Shown here piece after piece: positions 7,655-16,631 of a DNA stretch of 64,000 nt. The notes below the pieces were generated by a model, which was given only the letters and a program-made list of their open reading frames with translations, was not told the origin of the DNA and searched no databases. The position numbers and the translations under genes are program-made. Source of the stretch: Microlunatus parietis (GTDB lineage Bacteria > Actinomycetota > Actinomycetes > Propionibacteriales > Propionibacteriaceae). Position 1 is the first letter of the stretch, and every line of letters starts with the position of its first letter. The stretch spans positions 4,712,001 through 4,776,000 of the forward strand of contig NZ_JACCBU010000001.1 of the NCBI RefSeq assembly GCF_013407955.1. The letters are read 5' to 3'.

Positions 7655-8629
7655 GTGAGCGTGCTGGTGACGGACGGAATCGACGCGGGCGCCGTGTGGC
7701 ATTACGGCGACCCGATGCGGGAGCAGCGGCGGCTGGAGGAGGGGACCGCGCTGGTCGATCTGTCGCATCGCGACGTGATCACGGTCACCGGGCCGGACCG
7801 GCTGGCCTGGCTGCACTCGCTGACCACCCAGCACCTGGAATCGCTGTGGCCCTGGGTCGGCACCACGACCTTGGTGCTGGACCCGCAGGGACACCTCGAG
7901 CACGCCCTGTACGGGGTCGACGACGGGACGACGTTCTGGGCACACACGGAGCCCGGAGCGGGCGCGGCAGCGGCCGCCTGGCTGGACCGGATGCGGTTCA
8001 TGATGCAGGTCGAGGTCGCCGACCGTTCGGCGGAGTTCGGCCTGGTCTGGGCACCCGAGGCTCTCGCCTTGCCCGAGTCCGGCGTCATCGCCAAACGGAC
8101 GGGCGCGGACTCGCTCGGCGGCCGCGAGCTGTTCCTGCCGAGGGACGCGGTGGCCGGGCTGCTGGAAGGGCGTGAGCTGGCCGGGACCTGGGCGTACGAG
8201 GCGCGCCGGATCGGCGCCGGGGTGCCGCGGCTCGGCCCGGACACCGACGAGCGGGCGATTCCCAACGAGCTGGGCCTGCTCGGCGTCGCGGTCCACCTGG
8301 ACAAGGGGTGCTACCGCGGCCAGGAGACGGTGGCCCGGATCCACACGCTGGGCCGGCCGCCGCGCCGGCTGGTGCTGCTGCACCTGGACGGCAGCGTCGA
8401 CGCGCTGCCCGAGCCCGGCGCGCCGCTGCAGGCGGGCGGCCGGGTGGTCGGGTTCGCCGGCAGTTCGGCCCGGCACTACGAGCTGGGCCCGATCGCGCTC
8501 GGCCTGGTCAAGCGCAACGTGCCGACCGACGCCGAGTTGACCGTCGGCGGCGAGGTCGAGATCGCTGCCGCTCAGGAGGTGCTGGTCGACCCGGAGGTCG
8601 GCCTGCACGTCCGTGCCCGACTCCGCTGA
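7655..8629 (+). CDS. ygfZ: Folate-binding YgfZ/GcvT-like Fe-S cluster assembly protein
   Basis: A 324-residue protein of the YgfZ/CAF17 family. The signature KGCYRGQE (K217-E224, with Cys219) is followed by TVARIHTLGRPPRRLV. The N-terminal part has LVDLSHRDVITVTGPDR, shared with GcvT. Known family members use tetrahydrofolate to help build or repair Fe-S clusters in enzymes such as MiaB. The start is a GTG 6 nt downstream of TAGGCT, so the message is probably leaderless. It is followed by an asparaginase gene with its own promoter. Confidence 0.92.
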   Translation: MSVLVTDGIDAGAVWHYGDPMREQRRLEEGTALVDLSHRDVITVTGPDRLAWLHSLTTQHLESLWPWVGTTTLVLDPQGHLEHALYGVDDGTTFWAHTEPGAGAAAAAWLDRMRFMMQVEVADRSAEFGLVWAPEALALPESGVIAKRTGADSLGGRELFLPRDAVAGLLEGRELAGTWAYEARRIGAGVPRLGPDTDERAIPNELGLLGVAVHLDKGCYRGQETVARIHTLGRPPRRLVLLHLDGSVDALPEPGAPLQAGGRVVGFAGSSARHYELGPIALGLVKRNVPTDAELTVGGEVEIAAAQEVLVDPEVGLHVRARLR

Positions 8630-8646
8630 CCCCGGTCCTGCCTGGC

Positions 8647-8652
8647 TACTCT
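8647..8652 (+). promoter_or_regulatory. -10 hexamer of leaderless promoter
   Basis: TACTCT, 6 nt before the GTG start at 8659. Confidence 0.55.
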
Positions 8653-8658
8653 CGCCTG

Positions 8659-9612
8659 GTGAGAGATCCGGTTCTGGTCGAGGTCGTCCGCGGCGGGTTC
8701 ACCGAGAGCGTTCACCACGGGCGCGTCGCGATCACCGGCCCGGACGGGTCGTTGACCGCCTCCCTCGGGGCCGCCGAGGACATCTTCTTCCCGCGCAGCT
8801 CGGTCAAGCCGCTGCAGGCGGTCGGCATGCTGCGGCTGGGTCTCGACCTGCCGCCCGAGCTGCTGGCGCTGGTCTGCGCGTCGCACACCGGCGAACCCTT
8901 CCACGTCGCCGCGGTACGAGAGCTGCTGGCCAGGGCCGGCCGGACCGAGGCGGACCTGCAGACACCGCCGGAATGGCCGCTCGACGACGACGCGCGGCTG
9001 GCCGTGCAGCAGGCCGGCGGGACGCCGCAGTCGATCACCATGAACTGTTCCGGCAAGCACGCCGGAATGATCATGACCGCCACGCTCAACGGCTGGCCGG
9101 TCGACAGCTACCTGGACCCGGAACACCCTGTGCAGCAAGGGATCCTGGCCGCGATCGCGGACCTGACCGGTGATCAGCCCGGACCGTTCGCCGTGGACGG
9201 CTGCGGTGCTCCGCTGGCCGGGATCACCCTGACCGGCCTGGCCCGCGCCTTCGGCCGGCTCGCCGCCGCGACCGGTTCAACACCCGAGGCCAGGGTCGCC
9301 GCCGCGATCCGTACCCATCCGGAACGGGTGTCCGGCACCCGTCGCGACGAACGCGCGCTGCTCCGGGCGGTGCCCGGCCTGGTCGCCAAGAGCGGCGCCG
9401 AGGCGGTCTACGCGGCCGGGCTGCCGGACGGCCGCGGGATCGCGCTGAAGATCGACGACGGGTCGCCCCGGGCCCGGGCGGTGCTGCTCGCCGCCCTGCT
9501 GCTCCGGCTCGGCTTCGACCACGAGACCGTACGGCAGCAGGCCCGGCCTCCGGTGCTCGGCCGCGGCGAGCCCGTCGGCGAGCTGCGCGCGGTGCTCCCG
9601 GCCGACTGGTGA
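8659..9612 (+). CDS. L-asparaginase II-type (thermolabile family) amidohydrolase
   Basis: A 317-residue protein of the asparaginase_II family first described in Rhizobium: VEVVRGGFTESVHHG at the N-terminus, FPRSSVKPLQAVGML, ASHTGEP, MNCSGKHAGM and VDGCGAP in order. The SxK of SSVKP and the conserved Cys/Lys of NCSGKH are the residues thought to take part in catalysis in this family. It would convert L-asparagine to aspartate and ammonia in the cytosol. GTG 8659 is chosen because it lies 6 nt after TACTCT and directly precedes the conserved start. Confidence 0.88.
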   Translation: MRDPVLVEVVRGGFTESVHHGRVAITGPDGSLTASLGAAEDIFFPRSSVKPLQAVGMLRLGLDLPPELLALVCASHTGEPFHVAAVRELLARAGRTEADLQTPPEWPLDDDARLAVQQAGGTPQSITMNCSGKHAGMIMTATLNGWPVDSYLDPEHPVQQGILAAIADLTGDQPGPFAVDGCGAPLAGITLTGLARAFGRLAAATGSTPEARVAAAIRTHPERVSGTRRDERALLRAVPGLVAKSGAEAVYAAGLPDGRGIALKIDDGSPRARAVLLAALLLRLGFDHETVRQQARPPVLGRGEPVGELRAVLPADW

Positions 9613-9633
9613 GGCGCACGGTGAACCACTCGT

Positions 9634-9639
9634 TACGCT
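9634..9639 (+). promoter_or_regulatory. -10 hexamer of leaderless promoter
   Basis: TACGCT, 7 nt before the GTG at 9647 of the HAD/GH65 operon. Confidence 0.55.
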
Positions 9640-9646
9640 TTACGCC

Positions 9647-10414
9647 GTGACTGACTCCGAACCAGCCCGGGCGGACCACGCCGGCCACCATCCGCAGGTC
9701 GACTTCACCGGTTATGCCGCGGTGTTGTTCGACCTGGACGGCGTGCTGACGCCGACCGCCGAGGTGCACATGCGCGCCTGGCAGCGGATGTTCAGCGAGT
9801 TCCTGGCTGCCCGGGGCGTCGCGGAGCCGTACACGGACAACGACTACTTCGACTACGTCGACGGGAAGCCCCGCTACGAGGGCGTCCGGTCGTTCCTGCG
9901 GTCGCGCGGCATCGACCTGCCCGAAGGCAGCCCGGACGACCCCGCCGACGCCGAGACGGTGTGCGGGCTGGGCAACCGGAAGAACGACCTGTTCGCCGCC
10001 GTGCTGGAGTCCGACGGCGTGCAGCCGTACCCCGGCTCGGTGGACCTGCTGGACCGGCTCCGCGACGCCGGGCCGCAGTTGGCGGTGGTCTCGTCGTCGA
10101 AGAACGCGCCCGCCGTGCTGGCCGCCGCAGGCCTCGCCGATCGGTTCGGCCTGGTCGTCGACGGCGCGGTCGCCGCGGCCGAGGAACTGGCCGGGAAGCC
10201 GGCCCCCGACACGTTCGAATTCGCGGCGCGTCGGCTCGGTGCGCCGGTCAATCGCAGTATCGTGATCGAAGACGCCATCTCGGGCGTCCAGGCCGGATGC
10301 GCTGGGGGATTCGGACTCGTAATCGGGGTTGACCGCGGTGTCGGTCCGGAGCGCCTACACGCCGCCGGAGCAGACCTCGTGGTCGCTGACCTGGCGGAGT
10401 TAATCAAGGAATGA
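9647..10414 (+). CDS. Beta-phosphoglucomutase-family HAD hydrolase
   Basis: A 255-residue HAD protein. VLFDLDGVLTPTAEVH near residues 26-41 is motif I with the nucleophilic and acid/base Asp of the phosphoglucomutase subgroup; VVSSSKNAP is motif II; GKPAPDTF motif III; VIEDAISGVQAG motif IV. Beta-phosphoglucomutase turns beta-glucose 1-phosphate into glucose 6-phosphate. The gene overlaps the GH65 gene by 4 bp (ATGA), and the pair is a classic unit in which the phosphorylase makes beta-glucose 1-phosphate that this enzyme consumes. The promoter hexamer TACGCT lies 7 nt before the GTG. Confidence 0.88.
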   Translation: MTDSEPARADHAGHHPQVDFTGYAAVLFDLDGVLTPTAEVHMRAWQRMFSEFLAARGVAEPYTDNDYFDYVDGKPRYEGVRSFLRSRGIDLPEGSPDDPADAETVCGLGNRKNDLFAAVLESDGVQPYPGSVDLLDRLRDAGPQLAVVSSSKNAPAVLAAAGLADRFGLVVDGAVAAAEELAGKPAPDTFEFAARRLGAPVNRSIVIEDAISGVQAGCAGGFGLVIGVDRGVGPERLHAAGADLVVADLAELIKE

Positions 10415-12888
10415 TCAAGCAATTCACCGAGTCCGATCCGATGGACCGGACTCGATTCGGCCTGGACGAGTGGGAGCTCAGCGAGAACTCCTACAGTTCC
10501 CATGATCTCGGCCTGACCGAGACCTTGTTCGCCGTGGGCAACGGCTATCTCGGCATGCGCGGCAACGTCGAGGAGGGCCGCGACGCGCACGCGCACGGCA
10601 CGTTCATCAACGGCTTCCACGAGACCTGGCCGATCCGGCACGCCGAGGAGGCGTTCGGCTTCGCGCGGGTCGGGCAGACGATCGTCAACGTGCCCGACAA
10701 CAAGGTGATGAAGCTGTACGTCGACGACGAACCGCTGTTGTTGTCGGTCGCCGATCTCGAGCACTACCAGCGGACGTTGAGTTTCCGCGACGGCACGCTG
10801 CGGCGCAGCGTGATCTGGCGGACCCCGGCCGGCAAGCGGGTCCGGGTGGAGTCGACCCGGATGGTGTCGTTCACCCAGCGGCACCTGGCGATCATGACCA
10901 TCGAGGTCACGATGCTGGACGACGCGGCGCCGGTGGTGGTCTCCTCGCAGATCCTGAACCGCCAGGACGGCAAGGACGAGTATCACGTCAAGGCGGCCGC
11001 GATGGGCGAGGGCGTCGACCCGCGGAAGGCCTCCGAGTTCGAGTCTCGGGTGCTGCTGCCGGAGGCGCACTGGTGCGGCGACCGCCGGATCACCCTCGGC
11101 TACCGGTGCGCGAACTCGGGCATGACGCTGGCGGTCGGCACCGATCACGAGATCGAGACGGCCTGCGAGCACACCGAGTTGATCCACGCCGACGAGGACA
11201 CCGGGAAGATGGTGTTCCGGATCGACGCCGAGCCCGGTGTCCCGATCAAGATCACCAAGGTCGTGGCGTACCACACCTCGCGCGGGGTGCCGGTCCGCGA
11301 ACTGGTGGACCGCTGCCGGCGCACCCTGGACCGGGTCAAGGAGCACGGCGTCGACCTGCAGCTGCGCGACCAGCGGGCCTGGCTGGACGCCTTCTGGGCG
11401 CGGTCGGACGTCCAGGTGCCCGGCAATACGTCCGTACAGCAGGCGATCCGGTGGAACATCTTCCAGCTCGCCCAGGCGAGCGCACGGTCGGAGCAGTTCG
11501 GCATCCCGGCCAAGGGCGTGACCGGCTCCGGCTACGGCGGTCACTACTTCTGGGACACCGAGATCTACGTGATGCCGTTCCTCACCTACACCACGCCGTG
11601 GGCGGCCCGGAGCAACCTCCGGTTCCGGTTCAACATGCTGGACGCGGCCCGGCGCCGGTCGGCCGAGCTGGCCCAGCGCGGCGCCCTGTATCCGTGGCGG
11701 ACGATCAACGGCGAGGAGGCGTCGGCCTACTACGCGGCCGGCACCGCGCAGTACCACATCGATGCCGACATCGCGTACGCCCTGTGCAAGTACGTGGCGG
11801 CCACCGGCGACGAGGACTACCTGCGCCGGGAGGGCGTGGACATCCTGGTGGAGACGGCCCGGATGTTCGCCGACCTCGGCTTCTGGCGGGAGGACGGCTT
11901 CCGGACCTTCCACATCCACGGCGTGACCGGGCCGGATGAGTACACCACAGTGGTCAACGACAACCTGTTCACCAACGTGATGGCCCGGTTCAACCTGCGC
12001 AAGGCCGCCGAGGCGGTACGGCAGCTGGCCGCCACCGACGAGCTGGCGTACCAGCGGTTGGTGTTGCGCTGCGGCGTGAAACCGGACGAGCCGGACGAGT
12101 GGGAGGAAGCCGCGACCGCGATGGCGATCCCGTACGATCCGGTGATCGGGATCCACCCGCAGGACGCGCATTTCCTTGATCGCGAAGTGTGGGACCTGGC
12201 GAACACGCCGCAGGACAAGCGGCCACTGCTGCTGCACTACCACCCGTTGGTGATCTACCGCTTCCAGGTGCTGAAGCAGGCCGACGTCGTGCTGGCCCTG
12301 TTCCTGCAGGGTGATCATTTCACCCTTGATCAGAAACGGGCCGACTTCGACTACTACGACCCGATCACCACCGGCGACTCGACCTTGTCCGGGGTCGTGC
12401 AGTCGATCATCGCGGCCGAGGTCGGCTATCACGAACTGGCGTTGAAATACTTCCTCAACTCCCTGTTCGTCGACCTCGCCAACCTGCACGGCAACACCAC
12501 CGACGGCGTGCACGTCGCCTCCACGGGCGGCATCTGGGCCTCGCTGGTGTACGGCTTCGGCGGCATGCGCGACTACAACGGCATGATCACCTTCGACCCG
12601 CGACTGCCGGACGGCTGGCCGTCGTTGACGTTCCGGGTGACCATCCGCGGCACCCGGCTCCGGGTCGACCTGGAGCACACCAGGATGACCTTCACGGTCG
12701 AGGACGGCGGCACTGCGGCGGTCGTGGTCCGGGGTCAGGACGTGCTGGTCGACGAGTCCGGCCCGGTCACCGTACCCCTGGACGGCCAGGGCCCGCGGCT
12801 GACCGACGGGCCGCGCTTGCGGACCGGCGAGAAGCGCCCGGACGGCACCTTGATCACCGCCACCGTGCCGGCCGCCACCACCGCCTGA
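10411..12888 (+). CDS. Glycoside hydrolase family 65 disaccharide phosphorylase
   Basis: An 825-residue GH65 protein, close to the family size. It has the N-terminal beta-sandwich, then an (alpha/alpha)6 barrel. GVTGPDEYTTVVNDNLFTN carries the catalytic acid Glu510; HYHPLVIYRFQVLKQADV and STLSGVVQSIIAAEVG are typical phosphate- and sugar-site regions. GH65 enzymes split maltose, trehalose, kojibiose or nigerose by inverting phosphorolysis to beta-glucose 1-phosphate and glucose. Coupling to the mutase upstream supports phosphorolysis, but which disaccharide is used cannot be told. The alternative start at 10441 (MDRTRF) is possible; 10411 gives the ATGA coupling. Confidence 0.9.
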   Translation: MIKQFTESDPMDRTRFGLDEWELSENSYSSHDLGLTETLFAVGNGYLGMRGNVEEGRDAHAHGTFINGFHETWPIRHAEEAFGFARVGQTIVNVPDNKVMKLYVDDEPLLLSVADLEHYQRTLSFRDGTLRRSVIWRTPAGKRVRVESTRMVSFTQRHLAIMTIEVTMLDDAAPVVVSSQILNRQDGKDEYHVKAAAMGEGVDPRKASEFESRVLLPEAHWCGDRRITLGYRCANSGMTLAVGTDHEIETACEHTELIHADEDTGKMVFRIDAEPGVPIKITKVVAYHTSRGVPVRELVDRCRRTLDRVKEHGVDLQLRDQRAWLDAFWARSDVQVPGNTSVQQAIRWNIFQLAQASARSEQFGIPAKGVTGSGYGGHYFWDTEIYVMPFLTYTTPWAARSNLRFRFNMLDAARRRSAELAQRGALYPWRTINGEEASAYYAAGTAQYHIDADIAYALCKYVAATGDEDYLRREGVDILVETARMFADLGFWREDGFRTFHIHGVTGPDEYTTVVNDNLFTNVMARFNLRKAAEAVRQLAATDELAYQRLVLRCGVKPDEPDEWEEAATAMAIPYDPVIGIHPQDAHFLDREVWDLANTPQDKRPLLLHYHPLVIYRFQVLKQADVVLALFLQGDHFTLDQKRADFDYYDPITTGDSTLSGVVQSIIAAEVGYHELALKYFLNSLFVDLANLHGNTTDGVHVASTGGIWASLVYGFGGMRDYNGMITFDPRLPDGWPSLTFRVTIRGTRLRVDLEHTRMTFTVEDGGTAAVVVRGQDVLVDESGPVTVPLDGQGPRLTDGPRLRTGEKRPDGTLITATVPAATTA

Positions 12889-12908
12889 CCACCCGAACAC
12901 TCCCTGAG

Positions 12909-12950
12909 CCTTTCGAAGGGCGAGCCCGAAGTGGCCCGCCCTTCGAAAGG
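12909..12950. repeat. REP-like inverted repeat after the GH65 gene
   Basis: Perfect 14-bp arms CCTTTCGAAGGGCG / CGCCCTTCGAAAGG separated by 14 nt, 20 bp past the GH65 stop. The left arm is preceded by CCTGAG, giving the core CCTGAGCCTTTCGAAGGG, a variant of the dispersed CTTCGACAGGCTCAGG repeat also present near 18.4, 28.8 and 39.9 kb. It may also stop transcription. Confidence 0.7.
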
Positions 12951-13001
12951 CCAGCCCGGAGTCGCCAACCGCCGGTCGCTCCGTCGATCTCGCGCAGGTG
13001 A

Positions 13002-13080
13002 TGTCGCGATTTCTCTTGGCATCGACCGCAACCGCCCCGGTGCAACGTTGCACCCTCCGATGCGAAGCGAAATCGCGACA
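13002..13080. repeat. Nested palindromic element, copy 1
   Basis: A 79-bp imperfect hairpin. Outer arms TGTCGCGATTTC (13002-13013) and GAAATCGCGACA (13069-13080) are perfect complements, extended inward by CTT/AAG and GCATCG/CGATGC. Inside is a separate perfect 16-bp palindrome GGTGCAACGTTGCACC (13039-13054). A related copy is at 28609-28686. No coding signal explains it. It could be a structured RNA, a miniature mobile element or a protein-binding site. Confidence 0.65.
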
Positions 13081-13166
13081 CTCTGGGCGCTCGACAACCT
13101 CGATCGGTTCATCCGGACCCTGGGGATCGCTCGCCGGCTGGAGACCTCGGGGTCCTCGGCGGCTGG

Positions 13167-13756
13167 GTGATCAGCCTGAGCCGGTTCGCCGTCGCCTGCC
13201 GGAGCACGGAGCTCGGCACGTTCGGGATCGTGTTGATCAAGATCCGGAGGGCTTCGCGGGACGGGCGAGCCGGACGCACGGCGCGAGCGCGGCCGGATCA
13301 AGGACGGGGTGGTCTGGGACCGCGACCCGGCCGCGCTGGTCACGCCGTGGCAGGAGCGGCCGCCCGAGCCAGGAGATCCCCTGGCCGTCCTGATCACCTA
13401 TCCGACCGGTCACCGCCGGTCGGCGCTGCGGCTCTCGGCGGCATGGGTGTGCGCGCCGGACGGCTTCGCCTAGGTCGAGACCCATCTCTGGCCACGCGAA
13501 CCCAACCGCTTCCGGGACCTCGCACTGCTCGACCGCGAGGCTCCCCGGCCGGCGGGTTTCTGCGCTCGGCGAGTACATCTCCCCAGGGCCGGTCCCGGCG
13601 CAGTCTGCACTGATCTGCTCCCACGCCGAGCTGGAACTCGACGCCTACCAGCGCGGCGTGGACCAGTACCGGACACTCCGCGACGGAATCCTCTGGGACG
13701 AACGGGTCCCGTCCTGCACACAGCGCTCGACGCGACGCCGTCCGGCTGACCCGGTG
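13167..13756. other. Degraded region, possible gene remnant
   Basis: The rest of the gap between the GH65 gene and the permease. One plus-strand frame from about 13290 reads plausible protein (KDGVVWDRDPAALVTPW, later SAAWVCAPDGFA) but stops at TAG 13471, and apparently related text continues after it (VETHLWPREPNRFRDL), then in another frame near 13618 (HAELELDAYQRGVDQY). No start, ribosome site or family is recognisable. I take it as a decayed gene with an in-frame stop and at least one frameshift; the direction is likely plus. Confidence 0.35.
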
Positions 13757-15205
13757 TCAGTTCTGCGGGCCGTCGGTGTCCAGCGCCTCGGGATCCTTCA
13801 GGTACGTCTTGCGGCCATAGATCGCCCGGTTGAAGAACCAGGTGATCGCCCAGAGCACGACGCCGATCGCCAGCAGGATGCCGCCGATCACGTACTGGAA
13901 GGAGGCTCGGCCGGTCCACGGGCCGACCAGGAAGGCGCAGCACAGGGCGCCGATGATCGGCAGCACGGTCGGGGCCACGAAATGCTGGTGTGGTTGGGGA
14001 TCCTTGCGCAGCACCAGGCAGGCGATGTTGACGATGGTGAAGACCGCGAGCAGCAGCAGCGCCGTCGTACCGCCAAGATCACTGATCTGGCCGACGAACG
14101 TGATCAGGCCGATCGCGATCGCCGTGGTGACCAGGATGGACACCCAGGGCGTCCGGCGACCGGGCAGCACCCGGCCGAAGATCGGCGGCAGCACGCGCTG
14201 CTTGGCCATGCCGTAGAGCAGCCGGCTCGCCATCATCATGTTGATCAAGGCCGAGTTGGCGACCGCCGTCATGCTGATCAACGGGAAGATCGAGTTGAAG
14301 AACGGTCCGGCGCCGCCCTGCTCGACCACCAGCAGCAGCGGCGTCGACGACGCGGCCAACTCGCCGACCGGCACGATCGCCACCGCGCAGATCGACACCA
14401 GCAGGTAGATCACGCCGGTGATCGTCAGGCCGGTGAGCAGGATCTTCGGGAAGATCCGGGACGGGTCCTTGGTCTCCTCGGCCATGTTGACCGAGTCCTC
14501 GAAGCCGACCATCGCGAAGAAGGCGAGCGTGGTGCCGGCGGTGACGGCCAGGAAGACGCCCTTGTCCTTCGGGTCGTCGAACAACACCACCTGGGAGAAG
14601 TCCGCCTTGCCCTGGGTCAGCGCGAACATCCCGACGAAGATCACGATCAGCAGGCCGGTCAGCTCGACGCAGGTCAGCACGACGTTGGTCCAGACGCCTT
14701 CGGCGACGCCGCGCAGGTTGATCAACAGGACCAGCGCGATGAAGCAGATCGCGAGCACGGTGATCAGACCGTCGGTGACGTCGATCGACTCGAGACTCAT
14801 CGTGCCGCGGACGACGTTGATCGTCGCCTCGAAGTTCGCCGCGAACGCGCGGGCGGCCGTCGAGGCCGAGGTGATGCCGGAGCACATCACGGTGAACGCG
14901 ACCAGGAAGGTCACGAAATGCACCCCGAACGCCTTGTGCGTATAGAGCGCCGCGCCGGCCGCCTGGGGGTACTTGGTGACCAATTCCAGGTACGAGAACG
15001 CGGTGATCGTGGCGACGATGAACGCGACCAGGAACGGCGCCCAGACCAGGCCGCCGACCTCCTTGGCCACGTTGCCCGTGACCGCGTAGATGCCGGTGCC
15101 CAGGATGTCGCCGACGATGAACAGCAGGAGGAGCTTCGGCCCGAGCACACGCTTCAGCTCGGGTTGACCCCCCGGGGTCTCGGTTTGCGCGGTCGATTCG
15201 GCCAT
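13757..15205 (-). CDS. APC-superfamily amino-acid permease
   Basis: A 482-residue integral membrane protein with about 12 hydrophobic segments. KLLLLFIVGDILGTGIYAVTG at 24-44 is the first helix with the G-x-G-I/T substrate-binding break of APC transporters; GFEDSVNMAEETKDPSR near 250 is the conserved helix 6-7 region (usually F-D-x-x-x-x-A-E-E). It should import (or exchange) amino acids across the cytoplasmic membrane; the substrate is unknown. GGAGGAG sits just before the ATG at 15205. It stands alone. Confidence 0.88.
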   Translation of the reverse strand: MAESTAQTETPGGQPELKRVLGPKLLLLFIVGDILGTGIYAVTGNVAKEVGGLVWAPFLVAFIVATITAFSYLELVTKYPQAAGAALYTHKAFGVHFVTFLVAFTVMCSGITSASTAARAFAANFEATINVVRGTMSLESIDVTDGLITVLAICFIALVLLINLRGVAEGVWTNVVLTCVELTGLLIVIFVGMFALTQGKADFSQVVLFDDPKDKGVFLAVTAGTTLAFFAMVGFEDSVNMAEETKDPSRIFPKILLTGLTITGVIYLLVSICAVAIVPVGELAASSTPLLLVVEQGGAGPFFNSIFPLISMTAVANSALINMMMASRLLYGMAKQRVLPPIFGRVLPGRRTPWVSILVTTAIAIGLITFVGQISDLGGTTALLLLAVFTIVNIACLVLRKDPQPHQHFVAPTVLPIIGALCCAFLVGPWTGRASFQYVIGGILLAIGVVLWAITWFFNRAIYGRKTYLKDPEALDTDGPQN

Positions 15206-15402
15206 CTCGCTCGCTCCTCCACAGAATTCGCCCCTGAACGTGCCCTAACTCTGGCCGATCGGCCGCCTGGGGCACAAGAGACCGCGCCGTAGCGGACCGG
15301 CGCCAAGGACCCTCCCAGGCTCCGGGACAGGGGTGTTCTGCGGATGGTGGAGCGGCGGTCAGGGCATCGTCGGCGATGTCGGACGACCGGCCGCTGACGT
15401 GA

Positions 15403-15489
15403 TCAGAACAGTCCGAAGATGCTGACCGCCAGCCCGATGATCACGAGGACCAGGATGACGATCAGGAGAGTGCGTACGGTGGTATCCAT
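15403..15489 (-). CDS. 28-residue single-helix membrane peptide
   Basis: A very short reading frame, MDTTVRTLLIVILVLV then IIGLAVSIFGLF, that is almost entirely one transmembrane helix. A hydrophobic run this clean, with an N-terminal charged turn and a stop straight after the helix, is unlikely by chance, although hydrophobic frames do occur opposite other DNA. No clear Shine-Dalgarno is seen. It lies alone between the permease and the lipid kinase. Function unknown. Confidence 0.45.
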   Translation of the reverse strand: MDTTVRTLLIVILVLVIIGLAVSIFGLF

Positions 15490-15596
15490 GACGCACCCAG
15501 TACCCGGAGGTCGCCGCGCCGAAACGATCACGGCCGATCCGGTGCCGTCCGGCAGCCAAGATCATCCAGACGCCCCACGGCCCGCGCCGGCGATCC

Positions 15597-16631
15597 GTGG
15601 CGCCGCGACCTAGGCCGACGGTGGATCGGGTCGCGGTCGTCTACAACCCGCGGGCCGGCGGGTTCCTCTCCGGCCGGGAGGCGCCGGCGGAGCGGCTCGC
15701 CGGGCTGTTCGGCCGGCACGGCGTCACAGCCCGGTTGCGAGCCTTCAACCCGCAGACCGTCGCTGCCGACGTGCGGGAACTGTTGGTGGACGACCCGCAG
15801 GCGATCATCGCGGCCGGCGGCGACGGGACGGCGCGGGCGGTCGTGGCCCAGTTGGACGGGAGTACGGTGCCGCTCGGCGTGCTGCCCGTCGGCACCCTCA
15901 ACGTCCTGGCTCAGGACCTGGGCGTGCCGGCTGATCTTGAGGACGGGGTCGCCGCGCTGCTGACCGCGCCGGCCGGCAAGATCGATGTCGCCTCGGTGAA
16001 CGGGCTGCCGTTCCTGTGCAGTTCGACGCTGGCGATGACTCCACATCTCGGCCGGCTCCGGGAACGGCTGCGCGGCGGCGCCGGCTGGCAGACCGTGCCG
16101 CTGCTCGGCCGGTTCGCCCGGCTGCTCTGGCGCTATCCGCGGATGCCGCTGACCGTCACCGTCGACGGCATCGCGCACTCCGTACGGACCCGGCTGATCG
16201 TCGTGTCGAACAACCTGCTGGCGGCCGGAAAACCGTTCCACAGCAGGGATCGGCTGGATACCGGCCGGCTCGCCGTCTATGTCGCGGAGGACCGGACGAA
16301 CTGGGACCGGCTGGTGATCACCGGCCGGCTGCTGGACGGGAGCTGGCAGCAGGACCGGCGGGTGGTCGCGCTGCAGGGGCGGGAGGTCGAGGTCTCCTCG
16401 CCGACGCTGTCGTACATGAGCGTCATGAGCGACGGCGAGATCAGTCAGCTCCGATTGCCGCTGCGGTACGAGATCAGGCCGGCGGCCCTGACCGTCCTGA
16501 TGCCGGGAAGTCGATCATGGCCGGCCAGCCGATCCGGATCGCGCAGCTGTCCGACCTGCACTTCGGCCGGCACCTGCCGTCGGTGGCCGACGCCCTGCTG
16601 GACTCGCTGCGCGAGCTCGGGCCGACCATGA
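15597..16631 (+). CDS. Diacylglycerol kinase-family lipid kinase
   Basis: A DAGK-catalytic domain protein of up to 344 residues. VAVVYNPRAGG near the N-terminus, AAGGDGTARAV (the GGDGT nucleotide-binding motif) near residue 65, and PVGTLNVLAQDLGVP near 100 are the hallmark motifs; a C-terminal beta-sandwich domain follows, ending at about MSDGEISQLRLPLRYEIR. Such enzymes phosphorylate diacylglycerol or related lipids at the membrane. The GTG at 15597 or 15621 may be the start. The frame runs 115 bp into the next gene, and the last 38 residues look like read-through, so the natural stop may have been lost. Confidence 0.82.
   Translation: MAPRPRPTVDRVAVVYNPRAGGFLSGREAPAERLAGLFGRHGVTARLRAFNPQTVAADVRELLVDDPQAIIAAGGDGTARAVVAQLDGSTVPLGVLPVGTLNVLAQDLGVPADLEDGVAALLTAPAGKIDVASVNGLPFLCSSTLAMTPHLGRLRERLRGGAGWQTVPLLGRFARLLWRYPRMPLTVTVDGIAHSVRTRLIVVSNNLLAAGKPFHSRDRLDTGRLAVYVAEDRTNWDRLVITGRLLDGSWQQDRRVVALQGREVEVSSPTLSYMSVMSDGEISQLRLPLRYEIRPAALTVLMPGSRSWPASRSGSRSCPTCTSAGTCRRWPTPCWTRCASSGRP

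Noticed and set aside
9874..13053. A 1059-residue open frame on the minus strand
   Set aside because: It lies opposite the HAD and GH65 genes, which have clear motifs, and its own text is His/Val/Gly-rich with no domain. It is an antisense shadow of high-GC codon use.
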